NCBI GenBank assembly: GCA_039925145.1
Contig: JBDSZL010000062.1
Coordinates: 1 to 6,227, forward strand
Direction of reading: 5' to 3'
Length of the DNA stretch: 6,227 nt
From: JBDSZL01 sp039925145
GTDB taxonomy: Bacteria; Acidobacteriota; Vicinamibacteria; Vicinamibacterales; SCN-69-37
Every line of letters starts with the position of its first letter. Positions within the stretch are counted from its first letter, which is position 1. The notes beneath the pieces were generated by a model that saw only the letters and a list, made by a program, of their open reading frames with translations, had not been told where the DNA came from and did no database searches. The position numbers were made by a program, and so were the translations under genes. Positions 1-5,424 of this stretch are shown piece by piece.

Positions 1-479
1 TGCACTGGCACAGCCGTCGGTGGGAGACCGCGCGGGAATGCCACACCCCAAGGCAGCGACGTCGGCCGACCGTAGTCATCACCCACCAGAAAGCAGCCGA
101 GTCGACCGATGGCGTGCCCAGCCGCGAGGGCCGGCGTTGACGCGGCGAGAATCGGCACGATCGGATAGCCGCGAACCATGAACCACGCGAGAGCCGTGCC
201 GACACCGCCGGCCAATCCGCCGAACCAACTGAGACCACCGCGACTGAGGATGAGGTCCAGCAGTGATGCATCGCTGAGATGCTCAACCGTCCAAAGCAGC
301 TTGGCCCCGGCCAAGCCGCCAAAGACTCCTGCGACCGCACCATCCAGCGCTCCGATCGGCAGACGACCGATCGTCAACTCGCGCCTCAAGGTCCACAGAC
401 CCACCAGGGCACCAAGACCGACCATCGCGCCAAACGACGGCACCTCGAACGAGCCGACTCTGAACAGAATGGGGTACAT
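1..479 (-). CDS. Lgt-like prolipoprotein diacylglyceryl transferase family protein (5' part, runs off window)
   Basis: Seen: reading leftward from the ATG at 477-479, the frame is open to the window edge (159 complete codons, no stop). The N-terminus MYPILFRVGSFEVPSFG matches the usual Lgt start, so the start codon is well supported although no clear Shine-Dalgarno precedes it. Several hydrophobic segments follow, then GGLSWFGGLAGG (81-92) and the family signature region GRLGCFLVGDDYG (125-137), followed by SLPWGVAFPRG. Known: Lgt is an inner-membrane enzyme that moves diacylglycerol from phosphatidylglycerol to the lipobox cysteine of prolipoproteins. Odd: in the usual signature GRxGNFxNGExxG the Asn is Cys129 here, the second Asn is Val132 and the Glu is Asp134. 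The catalytic Arg is kept (Arg126). This suggests a divergent paralogue rather than the housekeeping enzyme. It lies 15 bp after copB and is probably its operon partner. The C-terminal half is outside the window, so activity cannot be judged. Confidence 0.85.
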   Translation of the reverse strand, partial: MYPILFRVGSFEVPSFGAMVGLGALVGLWTLRRELTIGRLPIGALDGAVAGVFGGLAGAKLLWTVEHLSDASLLDLILSRGGLSWFGGLAGGVGTALAWFMVRGYPIVPILAASTPALAAGHAIGRLGCFLVGDDYGRPTSLPWGVAFPRGLPPTAVPV

Positions 480-494
480 GGTTTGTGGACGCTG

Positions 495-1334
495 CTAGAA
501 CCAGAGGCGGAGTCCCACCGCCAGCTTTGCTCCGCTCCCTGTGTTTTCTCGTGATCGCGCGATGGCTGCTGTGCCGAAGAACGGCCGAACCCACGTCACG
601 CCCACGTACGGCGCCACTTCGCGCCGCAGTTCGTAGCGGAGGCGCAGGCCCGCCTCGAGAGAACTGAGACCGGCGCCAACGCCGTGTTCTGGATCGGACT
701 TGCCAGCGATCTCCACGTCGATTCTCGGCTGCAGCATGAGGCGGTTGGTGAGCAGCACATCGGTTTCTGCTTCGAGGCGCGCTTGCGTGCGGCCTCTGGC
801 GCCGATGAAGGCCGTCGCCTCGACATCAAACCAGCCCGGCGCGAGTCCTTGAAGTCCCACCGCCACCCACGCCTGGCCTGGCCCGGGGCGGACGTCGTAC
901 CGGATCCCCGCGACGACGTCCCACCACCGTGCGACGGCGCGCCCGTACAGACCGCGTACCTGCCCGGAATCCAGCCGACCCGCGGTCCTCTCGCCCTCAG
1001 TCCGAAACCAGATGCGATGGAGATCGCCGCCGATCCAGCCCATGTTGTCCCACGTCACGCTGTTTGGTCCTGCGCCGGCCTGCCACTCCAGTCGATCGAG
1101 CAGGACGTAGGAGTGGAGCGCGCGGTCCCCGACGTTGTGTTGACCGACGTCAGGGAAGGCCGCGCGCCGATCCGCATCAGTCAGCGGCGGTATCGGCGTG
1201 ATCGAATCCACTTGTGCCGGTGAGGAGGCCGAGGCATCCGGGGATGGCGATGATTGCGCCTGGAGGGACGTGGAAACGATGCCGAAAAGCACCATCGCAC
1301 ACGAGATCCTCGTGAAGATCGCCGCGATGCTCAT
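495..1334 (-). CDS. copB: CopB-type outer-membrane copper resistance protein
   Basis: 279 aa. The frame is open upstream to 1514, but the ATG at 1334 is chosen. It overlaps the copA stop by 4 bp (ATGA), has a GAGGG Shine-Dalgarno (plus strand 1342-1346) seven bases upstream, and begins a proper signal peptide (1-26, ending SLQA). The mature N-terminus (27-45) is Ser/Pro/Ala-rich. The CopB domain follows from about residue 72, with HSYVLLDRLEW (74-84), WDNMGWIGGD (95-104), LWFR-like IWFRTEGE and alternating beta strands. The protein ends in a C-terminal aromatic residue (LWF), as expected of an outer-membrane barrel. Known: CopB proteins (PF05275) work with CopA in periplasmic and outer-membrane copper resistance; their exact mechanism is unsettled. 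Odd: the Met/His-rich copper-binding N-terminal stretch common in CopB is absent. The 4-bp overlap implies translational coupling to copA. Confidence 0.9.
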   Translation of the reverse strand: MSIAAIFTRISCAMVLFGIVSTSLQAQSSPSPDASASSPAQVDSITPIPPLTDADRRAAFPDVGQHNVGDRALHSYVLLDRLEWQAGAGPNSVTWDNMGWIGGDLHRIWFRTEGERTAGRLDSGQVRGLYGRAVARWWDVVAGIRYDVRPGPGQAWVAVGLQGLAPGWFDVEATAFIGARGRTQARLEAETDVLLTNRLMLQPRIDVEIAGKSDPEHGVGAGLSSLEAGLRLRYELRREVAPYVGVTWVRPFFGTAAIARSRENTGSGAKLAVGLRLWF

Positions 1335-3154
1335 TCGTCGACCCTCACTTCCCGAAACATTCCCGCTTCCATGTGGAAGAGCAGATGGCAGTGATAGGCC
1401 CACCGCCCGAGCGCATCGGCCCGTACGCGGTAGCTCCGCTTCGTCCCCGGTGGCATGTCGACCGTGTGCTTGCGCAGATGGAAGTGCCCCTCGTCGTCTT
1501 CGAGGTCGCTCCACATGCCATGGAGATGGATCGGGTGCGTCATCATCGTGTCGTTGACGAGGACGATGCGGAGCCGTTCGCCGTAGGTCAGCCGCAACGG
1601 ATCTGCGTTGGCAAACTTGACGCCGTCGAATGACCAGACGAATCGTTCCATGTGTCCGGTCAGGTGGAGTTCGATCGTACGGCCTGGTTCGCGCCCGTCC
1701 GGATCGTCGAACGCGCTCTTCAGTCGCGCATACGTGAGCACGTCTCGTCCGTTGTCACGAAGACCGACGCCTGGATCGTCAAGGCGCGACGTCGGCATCA
1801 TCGCTTGCATATCGACGAGTGGGTTGCCACGCTCACTGGCGGGGTGAGTTTGCATGCCACCGCCCATCGCGGACATGTCGTGCCCCCCGGGTGGGTCAAC
1901 GGGCGGCGTGTCAGGCGTGGGCACGGCACCAGGGCCGGGCATATCCGCCATGCCGGCCATCGCGCTCATGTCATGGCCCATGCCGGCCGTGCCCGCCATG
2001 TCGTGCCCCATGTCGCTCATCGTGAGCAGCGGTCTCGGATCGGGGTCTGGCACCGGCGCGCTCAGACCCTCGCGAAGAGCCAGCGTGCCTCGCGCGTATC
2101 CGGTCCGATCCATCGACTGGGCAAAGATGGTGAAGGCATCCTGCCCGGCGGGTTCGACGATCACATCGAATGTCTCGGCCACGGCGATCCGGAACTCATC
2201 GACCGTCACTGGGTGCACGTACTGGCCATCTGCCGCGACGACAGTCATTTTCAGTCCAGGGATCCGCACATCGAAGTACGTCATCGCCGATCCGTTGATG
2301 AACCGCAGCCGGACGCGCTCTCCGGGGCGAAACACGCCCGTCCAATTGGCGGCGGGGGTCGTCCCATTCATCAAATAGGTGTAGGTGGCCGCGGACACGT
2401 CGGCCAGATCCGTTGGATCCATCCGCATGCCGCCCCACATCTTCCGGTCCGCCAGCGTGCTGCGCCAGCCGCTCGTCCGGATGTCCCGTACGAAGTCGCC
2501 GACCGTGCGGCGATGGAAGTTGTAGTAGTCCGACTCCTTCTTCAGCTTGTCGAACACGTGTTCGGGAGCCTCGTCGGTCCAATCGGACAGCATGACGACG
2601 TGCTCGCGATCGAATCGAAAGGGCTCCGGCTCACGCGGCTCGATGATCAGCGGCCCGTATACGCCGCGTTGTTCCTGAAAACCTGAATGACTGTGGTACC
2701 AATAGGTGCCGCTCTGCTTGACGTGAAAGCGGTATTGGTACGTTTCTCCCGGCGCGATTCCGTGAAAACTGAGACCTGGCACGCCATCCATGTTGGCCGG
2801 CAGCAGGATGCCGTGCCAATGGATCGACGCGGGCGCATCACGGAGACGGTTGGCCACGCGCAGCGTCACCGTGTCGCCCTCTCTCCAGCGCAGGGTCGGC
2901 GCGGGGATGGAACCGTTCACGGCGTGCGCGATGCGACGCGACCCGGTGAAGTTCACCGCGGTCTCACCGACGGCCAGGTCGAACTCCGTGCCTGACAACC
3001 TGGCCGGTGCCGGTCCGCCGGCCTGCGCCCATGCGGGCAGCCGCCACAGCCCGAGCGCGGCGGTCGCGGCACCAGTCGCGAGTCCCTTGACGAACGTACG
3101 GCGAGAGGGTTGCGGCGCGTCGTCTCGCCGACCCTTGACTAATCGGTGGTTCAC
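1331..3154 (-). CDS. copA: CopA-type multicopper oxidase (copper resistance), Tat-exported
   Basis: 607 aa, GTG start. The start is supported by AAGGGAG (plus strand 3162-3168) seven bases upstream. A twin-arginine signal SRRTFVKG (18-25) is followed by a hydrophobic stretch, with likely cleavage after AWAQA (about 45). Three cupredoxin domains carry all four copper motifs: HWH (112-114), HSH (154-156), HPIHLH (540-545) and HCHLLFHMEAGM (588-599). By family rules, type 1 ligands are His540, Cys589, His594 and Met599. Type 2 ligands are His112 and His543. Type 3 ligands are His114, His154, His156, His545, His588 and His590. A Met/His-rich insert (about 379-437, repeated MGHDM-like units) lies before the third domain and probably binds Cu(I). 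Known: CopA of the Pseudomonas/PcoA type is a periplasmic Cu(I) oxidase that protects against copper. Length and domain order are normal for the family. It sits between a small exported-protein gene and copB. Confidence 0.96.
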   Translation of the reverse strand: MNHRLVKGRRDDAPQPSRRTFVKGLATGAATAALGLWRLPAWAQAGGPAPARLSGTEFDLAVGETAVNFTGSRRIAHAVNGSIPAPTLRWREGDTVTLRVANRLRDAPASIHWHGILLPANMDGVPGLSFHGIAPGETYQYRFHVKQSGTYWYHSHSGFQEQRGVYGPLIIEPREPEPFRFDREHVVMLSDWTDEAPEHVFDKLKKESDYYNFHRRTVGDFVRDIRTSGWRSTLADRKMWGGMRMDPTDLADVSAATYTYLMNGTTPAANWTGVFRPGERVRLRFINGSAMTYFDVRIPGLKMTVVAADGQYVHPVTVDEFRIAVAETFDVIVEPAGQDAFTIFAQSMDRTGYARGTLALREGLSAPVPDPDPRPLLTMSDMGHDMAGTAGMGHDMSAMAGMADMPGPGAVPTPDTPPVDPPGGHDMSAMGGGMQTHPASERGNPLVDMQAMMPTSRLDDPGVGLRDNGRDVLTYARLKSAFDDPDGREPGRTIELHLTGHMERFVWSFDGVKFANADPLRLTYGERLRIVLVNDTMMTHPIHLHGMWSDLEDDEGHFHLRKHTVDMPPGTKRSYRVRADALGRWAYHCHLLFHMEAGMFREVRVDE

Positions 3155-3161
3155 AATCGTT

Positions 3162-3168
3162 CTCCCTT
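3162..3168 (-). promoter_or_regulatory. Shine-Dalgarno of copA
   Basis: The minus strand reads AAGGGAG, seven bases before the GTG at 3154. This supports the GTG as the true start and places the Tat motif 18 residues in. The site begins three bases after a strong GC-rich hairpin (3171-3196) in the same leader. Confidence 0.65.
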
Positions 3169-3170
3169 GA

Positions 3171-3196
3171 GCCGCCGAGCCCGTTTGCTCGGCGGC
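3171..3196 (-). repeat. GC-rich perfect hairpin in the copA leader
   Basis: A perfect inverted repeat of GCCGCCGAGC with GCTCGGCGGC (10-bp stem) is separated by a 6-nt loop. It fills most of the 58-bp gap between the small exported-protein gene and copA. No U-tract follows on the minus strand, so it is not a classic intrinsic terminator. The next bases are the copA Shine-Dalgarno. It could be an mRNA-stability element, a weak attenuator, or a structure tuning copA translation. The structure is seen directly; the role is inference. Confidence 0.6.
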
Positions 3197-3212
3197 CCGC
3201 GTTCGGCGGCGA

Positions 3213-3545
3213 CTATTTCTGGGCCGCGAGTCGAATCACGGTTGCCTTGTCTGCGCCGGCGTCGTGGTCGACGGTCACGGCCACGCGCTCGTCCTTCTGG
3301 ATATGCGCCGCCGCGAACGACACCGTCTTCTCGCCCCGAAATACCTTCGTCTTCGTGGTGATGACAAACACCATCGGTGTTTCCTTCTTGGTGGTGTCGT
3401 CGAGGACCTTGACCTGTACGTTTGCGGCCTCAACGGTCATGACGGTGCCCTTGTACGTCTGCTCATGAGCCAGGAGGCCCGCTCCCGCTAACAGGAACGC
3501 GGCAGCGCCGATCAGTGCGGTCTTCTTCATGGTGCGTCTCATCAT
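3213..3545 (-). CDS. small exported protein of the copper operon, function unknown
   Basis: 110 aa. The ATG at 3545 is preferred because AAGGAG (plus strand 3552-3557) lies six bases upstream. ATGs at 3542 and 3530 are also in frame and would keep the signal peptide. The N-terminus is basic (MRRTMKK), then hydrophobic 9-25, with probable cleavage after Ala26 (GLLA/HEQTYKG). The mature protein is about 84 residues, rich in Val, Thr and Lys, with an alternating beta pattern like a small OB-fold or DUF5666-type barrel. His27 would become the mature N-terminal residue; the other histidines are His81 and His94. I do not recognise a named family. It lies 17 bp after the cytochrome gene and 58 bp before copA, so a periplasmic role in copper binding or in supporting CopA is the natural guess. 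That is inference from position and export only. Confidence 0.85.
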   Translation of the reverse strand: MMRRTMKKTALIGAAAFLLAGAGLLAHEQTYKGTVMTVEAANVQVKVLDDTTKKETPMVFVITTKTKVFRGEKTVSFAAAHIQKDERVAVTVDHDAGADKATVIRLAAQK

Positions 3546-3551
3546 TCGTGA

Positions 3552-3557
3552 CTCCTT
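3552..3557 (-). promoter_or_regulatory. Shine-Dalgarno of the small exported protein gene
   Basis: AAGGAG on the minus strand sits six bases before the ATG at 3545, inside the 17-bp gap after the cytochrome stop. It favours the first of three nearby in-frame ATGs. The surrounding ATCACAAGGAG-like context resembles that of the DUF1775 gene (CACAAGGAG), which suggests matched strong translation signals. Confidence 0.65.
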
Positions 3558-3562
3558 GTGAT

Positions 3563-4132
3563 CTACTTTCCGGAAAGAAACTCATCGATATCGTGTTGTC
3601 GCGCGCCGTCCGCCGCACTCTTCGGGTTCAGGGTCTCCATGGCCGCGATCTCTTGTGCGGACAGGACAGGGAGGTGACGGATGAAACGCACGAGCGCCCA
3701 CGACGACGTCTCCCCGTCGGCGGTGCCCGTGCCCCACGCTGGCATGCCGGTGAATGGAATGCCCCGTTCGATGACGTAGAACAACTCGCCATCCGTCATC
3801 GACTGCGTGCGGGGCGCCCGCATGTCCGGCGCCGGTGGATACAGGCTTCGTCCCATGGATGTGTCGCCACTTCCATCGTTGGCGTGGCATGTGGCGCAGT
3901 GGTCCGCCCAGTGCTCGAGTCCGGCTTTCACCACATCGTCGGTCGCCGCCACCGGATTCGCTTGCTGGCGAATCGCTGTGGGCGTCGCCCAACGCCTGGC
4001 GCCGCGCATGACTCGCTCCTCGAGCGGCCAGGCCGCGGTGCGGGCGGTAAAGCCCAGGCCTCGGCTGACCACGGCCGTCCCCGCCACAATCAGGGCAACG
4101 AGGACCACGAGCCATAGGGACGCCTTGCGCAT
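3563..4132 (-). CDS. membrane-anchored class I c-type cytochrome
   Basis: 189 aa, ATG at 4132. Residues 5-22 form one hydrophobic segment, either an uncleaved anchor or a signal peptide, so the haem domain is periplasmic. A linker (about 30-65) leads to one cytochrome c domain with the haem-binding motif CATCH (79-83). The likely axial methionine is Met130 in FTGMPAWG. Conserved surroundings include MGRSLYPPAPDMR (93-105) and DGELFYVIERGIPFTGMPAWG. The C-terminal helix WALVRFIRHLP (145-155) is typical. Known: mono-haem cytochromes of this kind carry electrons between periplasmic redox partners. It starts four bases after the DUF1775 stop and ends 17 bp before the small exported-protein gene, so it is operonic with copAB. 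A role in passing electrons to or from copper-handling proteins is inference; no partner can be read from the sequence. Confidence 0.93.
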   Translation of the reverse strand: MRKASLWLVVLVALIVAGTAVVSRGLGFTARTAAWPLEERVMRGARRWATPTAIRQQANPVAATDDVVKAGLEHWADHCATCHANDGSGDTSMGRSLYPPAPDMRAPRTQSMTDGELFYVIERGIPFTGMPAWGTGTADGETSSWALVRFIRHLPVLSAQEIAAMETLNPKSAADGARQHDIDEFLSGK

Positions 4133-4136
4133 CGCC

Positions 4137-4586
4137 CTATTTCTCCGCTGGACCGAGCGTTGTCACCGGGGCTGGCGCGGCGGTGCCCGCTGCGCCGACC
4201 CAATCCGATCGCATGCCATCCGTGTACATCTGATGGACCCTCCACGCGATTTGTGGGCCTTGGGCCGGATTCTTGGCGACGACGGAAAGAGACGCGGAGG
4301 CCCCAGCCTTGATCTGGATCGTCCAGGTCACCTTGACGATGCGGTCGCCGACCTTCTCTTCTTTGTGCGTCGCTCCGGGCGGCGCCTCGACCGACACGAC
4401 CGTCACGCCGTCTGGCACATCGAGCGTCACGGACGACGTGGTCATACCGTTCTCACTGGGCACGCGGAACGTGTAGGTCTCGGTGGCACCGGCCTTCGAG
4501 GCGCGGGGCATGACGCCCACGTGGGCAAACACGGAAGCAGAGGCCAAAGCGATCGCAGTTAAAACGCTTGCGGGTGTACGGAACAT
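4137..4586 (-). CDS. DUF1775 / YcnI-like exported copper-binding protein
   Basis: 149 aa, ATG at 4586 with AAGGAG six bases upstream. The signal peptide is 1-21, cleaved after SVFA, which exposes His22 as the mature N-terminus. The DUF1775 features follow: HVGVMPRASKAGATETYTF (22-40), then RVPSENG and PDGVTVVSVEAPPG. Next comes a beta-sandwich core with KVTWTIQI, and finally a conserved end VHQMYTDGMRSDWVG. Known: Bacillus subtilis YcnI binds copper in a monohistidine-brace site made of the N-terminal His, a Glu and a Trp. By alignment from memory the equivalents here are His22, Glu36 and Trp129, all present. The C-terminal transmembrane anchor seen in some homologues is absent, so this protein should be soluble in the periplasm. 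It heads the tight block DUF1775-cytochrome-small protein-copA-copB. It probably binds or buffers copper, and a chaperone role is inferred. Confidence 0.92.
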   Translation of the reverse strand: MFRTPASVLTAIALASASVFAHVGVMPRASKAGATETYTFRVPSENGMTTSSVTLDVPDGVTVVSVEAPPGATHKEEKVGDRIVKVTWTIQIKAGASASLSVVAKNPAQGPQIAWRVHQMYTDGMRSDWVGAAGTAAPAPVTTLGPAEK

Positions 4587-4592
4587 CGTTTT

Positions 4593-4598
4593 CTCCTT
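4593..4598 (-). promoter_or_regulatory. Shine-Dalgarno of the DUF1775 gene
   Basis: AAGGAG on the minus strand lies six bases before the ATG at 4586. It is a near-ideal site and fixes the start of the first gene in the tightly packed block. Confidence 0.7.
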
Positions 4599-4675
4599 GT
4601 GATTCAGTTGATAAGGCGGCCATCCGCGCCCACTGAGGGAGCGGCAATAGCTCGCGGCATTCGACGCACGTGCTG

Positions 4676-4702
4676 CTCCGCGCTAGGCAGAGTGGCGCGG
4701 AG
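4676..4702 (-). repeat. 8-bp stem hairpin between the two copper transcription units
   Basis: CTCCGCGC and GCGCGGAG form a perfect 8-bp stem around an 11-nt loop, about 80 bp after the stop of the 4783-5145 gene. No U-run follows on the minus strand, so a terminator call would be weak. It may be a partial terminator or processing site that separates expression of the first gene from the rest of the operon. Confidence 0.4.
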
Positions 4703-4782
4703 ACGACTAGGCGGTTCTTGGGCTGTGGGATGACCTCAGTAGGCGCACCGCGCCGTACTGGGACGTCCACGAAGAAGGCGAA

Positions 4783-5145
4783 TCAGATACGGAGTGAAAC
4801 GACGAGAGGAGGTGCGTGGGGCGGAGACGCAGCTGCAACCGGCGTCGGAACATCGGTGGCGACGAACCTTGACGAGCCGCCGACGACTGGCAGCTCAACC
4901 GCTAGCTGCTTAGACCAGGCGAGTCGCAAGGGATCGACGACGGCCGGCGCGAGGTCCGCGTGCTGACAATCGTCTGGAGCCAAGTCAGCTGACACGACGG
5001 CCATGCCCGCGTGGTCGTCCGCCGTCGCTGGGGCGTCGTCGTGGTGGTGTCCGTGAGCTGCCGGCTCAAACGCACACATGGCCTCGCACACGGTCGGCCC
5101 CTGCAGGCTGAGCGTGAGAGCGAGGACGATCAACAGATCGCGCAC
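4783..5145 (-). CDS. small exported His/Cys-containing protein, possible metal binder
   Basis: 120 aa from the GTG at 5145; the same frame could begin at a GTG at 5214 (143 aa). The shorter form is preferred. It starts directly with a signal-peptide-like stretch (fMet-RDLLIVLALTLSLQG). The longer start has no Shine-Dalgarno and would place the promoter-like TATACT inside the coding region. After the hydrophobic segment come two cysteines in CEAMC (20-24) and a histidine cluster HGHHHDD (31-37). HAGM and DDCQH follow, then a Pro/Ala/Val-rich tail ending PPLVVSLRI. I do not recognise a named family. Cys, His, Met and Asp together in a short exported protein next to a cop operon suggest copper or other metal binding, by inference. 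It is separated from the DUF1775 gene by 196 bp and may be the first gene of the same regulon. Confidence 0.7.
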   Translation of the reverse strand: MRDLLIVLALTLSLQGPTVCEAMCAFEPAAHGHHHDDAPATADDHAGMAVVSADLAPDDCQHADLAPAVVDPLRLAWSKQLAVELPVVGGSSRFVATDVPTPVAAASPPHAPPLVVSLRI

Positions 5146-5152
5146 GTTTGTC

Positions 5153-5158
5153 AGTATA
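5153..5158 (-). promoter_or_regulatory. -10-like box (TATACT) for the small exported protein gene
   Basis: TATACT on the minus strand matches the sigma-70 -10 consensus at five of six positions. It ends seven bases before the GTG at 5145, so a normal start of transcription would fall on or next to that codon, giving a leaderless mRNA. No good -35 hexamer is seen at 16-19 bp; TTCTTG lies 14 bp upstream. A weak -35 would fit a regulated promoter. Confidence 0.4.
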
Positions 5159-5169
5159 CCCGTACGGGT
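5158..5169. promoter_or_regulatory. 12-bp palindrome, candidate metal-responsive operator
   Basis: ACCCGTACGGGT is a perfect palindrome touching the TATACT box. With its flank it reads TATACCCGTACGGGT, which resembles the TACCC...GGGTA pattern of copper-sensing CsoR operators. Its position over the promoter would let a repressor block transcription. No csoR, cueR or copRS gene is in the window, so the regulator is unknown. The palindrome is seen directly; its function is inferred. Confidence 0.45.
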
Positions 5170-5396
5170 GGCCAAGAAGGACGGCGGCCCGGTCTCAGGC
5201 TCGAACAACTTCACGCGAACATTTATAGCCAGTTGCAGTCTTCGCGGTTTCCGAATGTCTGGACGCAGCCATTTCGCAATCGTCTCGACATGCTCCTGAC
5301 CAGCATCAGAACGCCGGTCGGGCTCACGATTCTGGGGGCCGACCTGAATCAGATCCAGCGCATCGGAGAGCAGAATGAGTCGATTCTTCAGCGCCC

Positions 5397-5424
5397 TGTA
5401 CGTCGTCAGCCGAAGTTGGACCGT
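5397..5424. repeat. possible IS3-type terminal end
   Basis: The plus strand begins TGTACGTCGTCAGCCGAAG and continues with TTGGACCG. It starts with TG and holds AGTTGGAC, both recalling ends of the IS150-like branch of IS3. It lies just past the transposase stop, where a right inverted repeat is expected. The opposite end is missing, so the repeat cannot be paired within the window. Confidence 0.35.

Larger units (their letters stand above)
4587..4782. other. 196-bp intergenic leader of the copper operon
   Basis: No gene is seen here. It separates the small exported His-rich protein gene from the DUF1775 gene. It contains a hairpin (4676-4702) and the Shine-Dalgarno at 4593-4598. I found no convincing -35/-10 pair and no second copy of the ACCCGTACGGGT palindrome. 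A separate promoter for the cop block could still lie here, or the block may be read through from the promoter near 5153. Confidence 0.6.
5146..5396. other. intergenic stretch between copper island and IS remnant
   Basis: No gene is supported. The minus-strand frame of the small exported protein stays open back to the transposase stop at 5425, but it has no ATG, GTG or TTG before 5214 and no recognisable protein similarity. Only the palindrome and -10-like box at its left edge look functional. Open frames of this length are common in GC-rich DNA. Confidence 0.6.

Noticed and set aside
1335..1514. 60-residue N-terminal extension of CopB from the start at 1514
   Set aside because: It overlaps the copper-ligand end of copA, is Arg/Ala/Gly-rich low-quality sequence, and would bury the signal peptide that begins at the ATG at 1334.
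1652..2686. 344-aa plus-strand open frame
   Set aside because: It is antisense to copA, has a His/Arg-rich composition typical of GC-rich antisense frames, and shows no domain. The minus strand has a complete multicopper oxidase here.
3807..4562. 251-aa plus-strand open frame
   Set aside because: It is antisense across the cytochrome and DUF1775 genes, both of which have clear motifs on the minus strand.
5146..5214. Longer start (GTG 5214) for the small exported protein
   Set aside because: There is no Shine-Dalgarno, the extra residues do not look like a signal peptide, and the TATACT box and palindrome would be inside the gene. It is kept as an alternative only.
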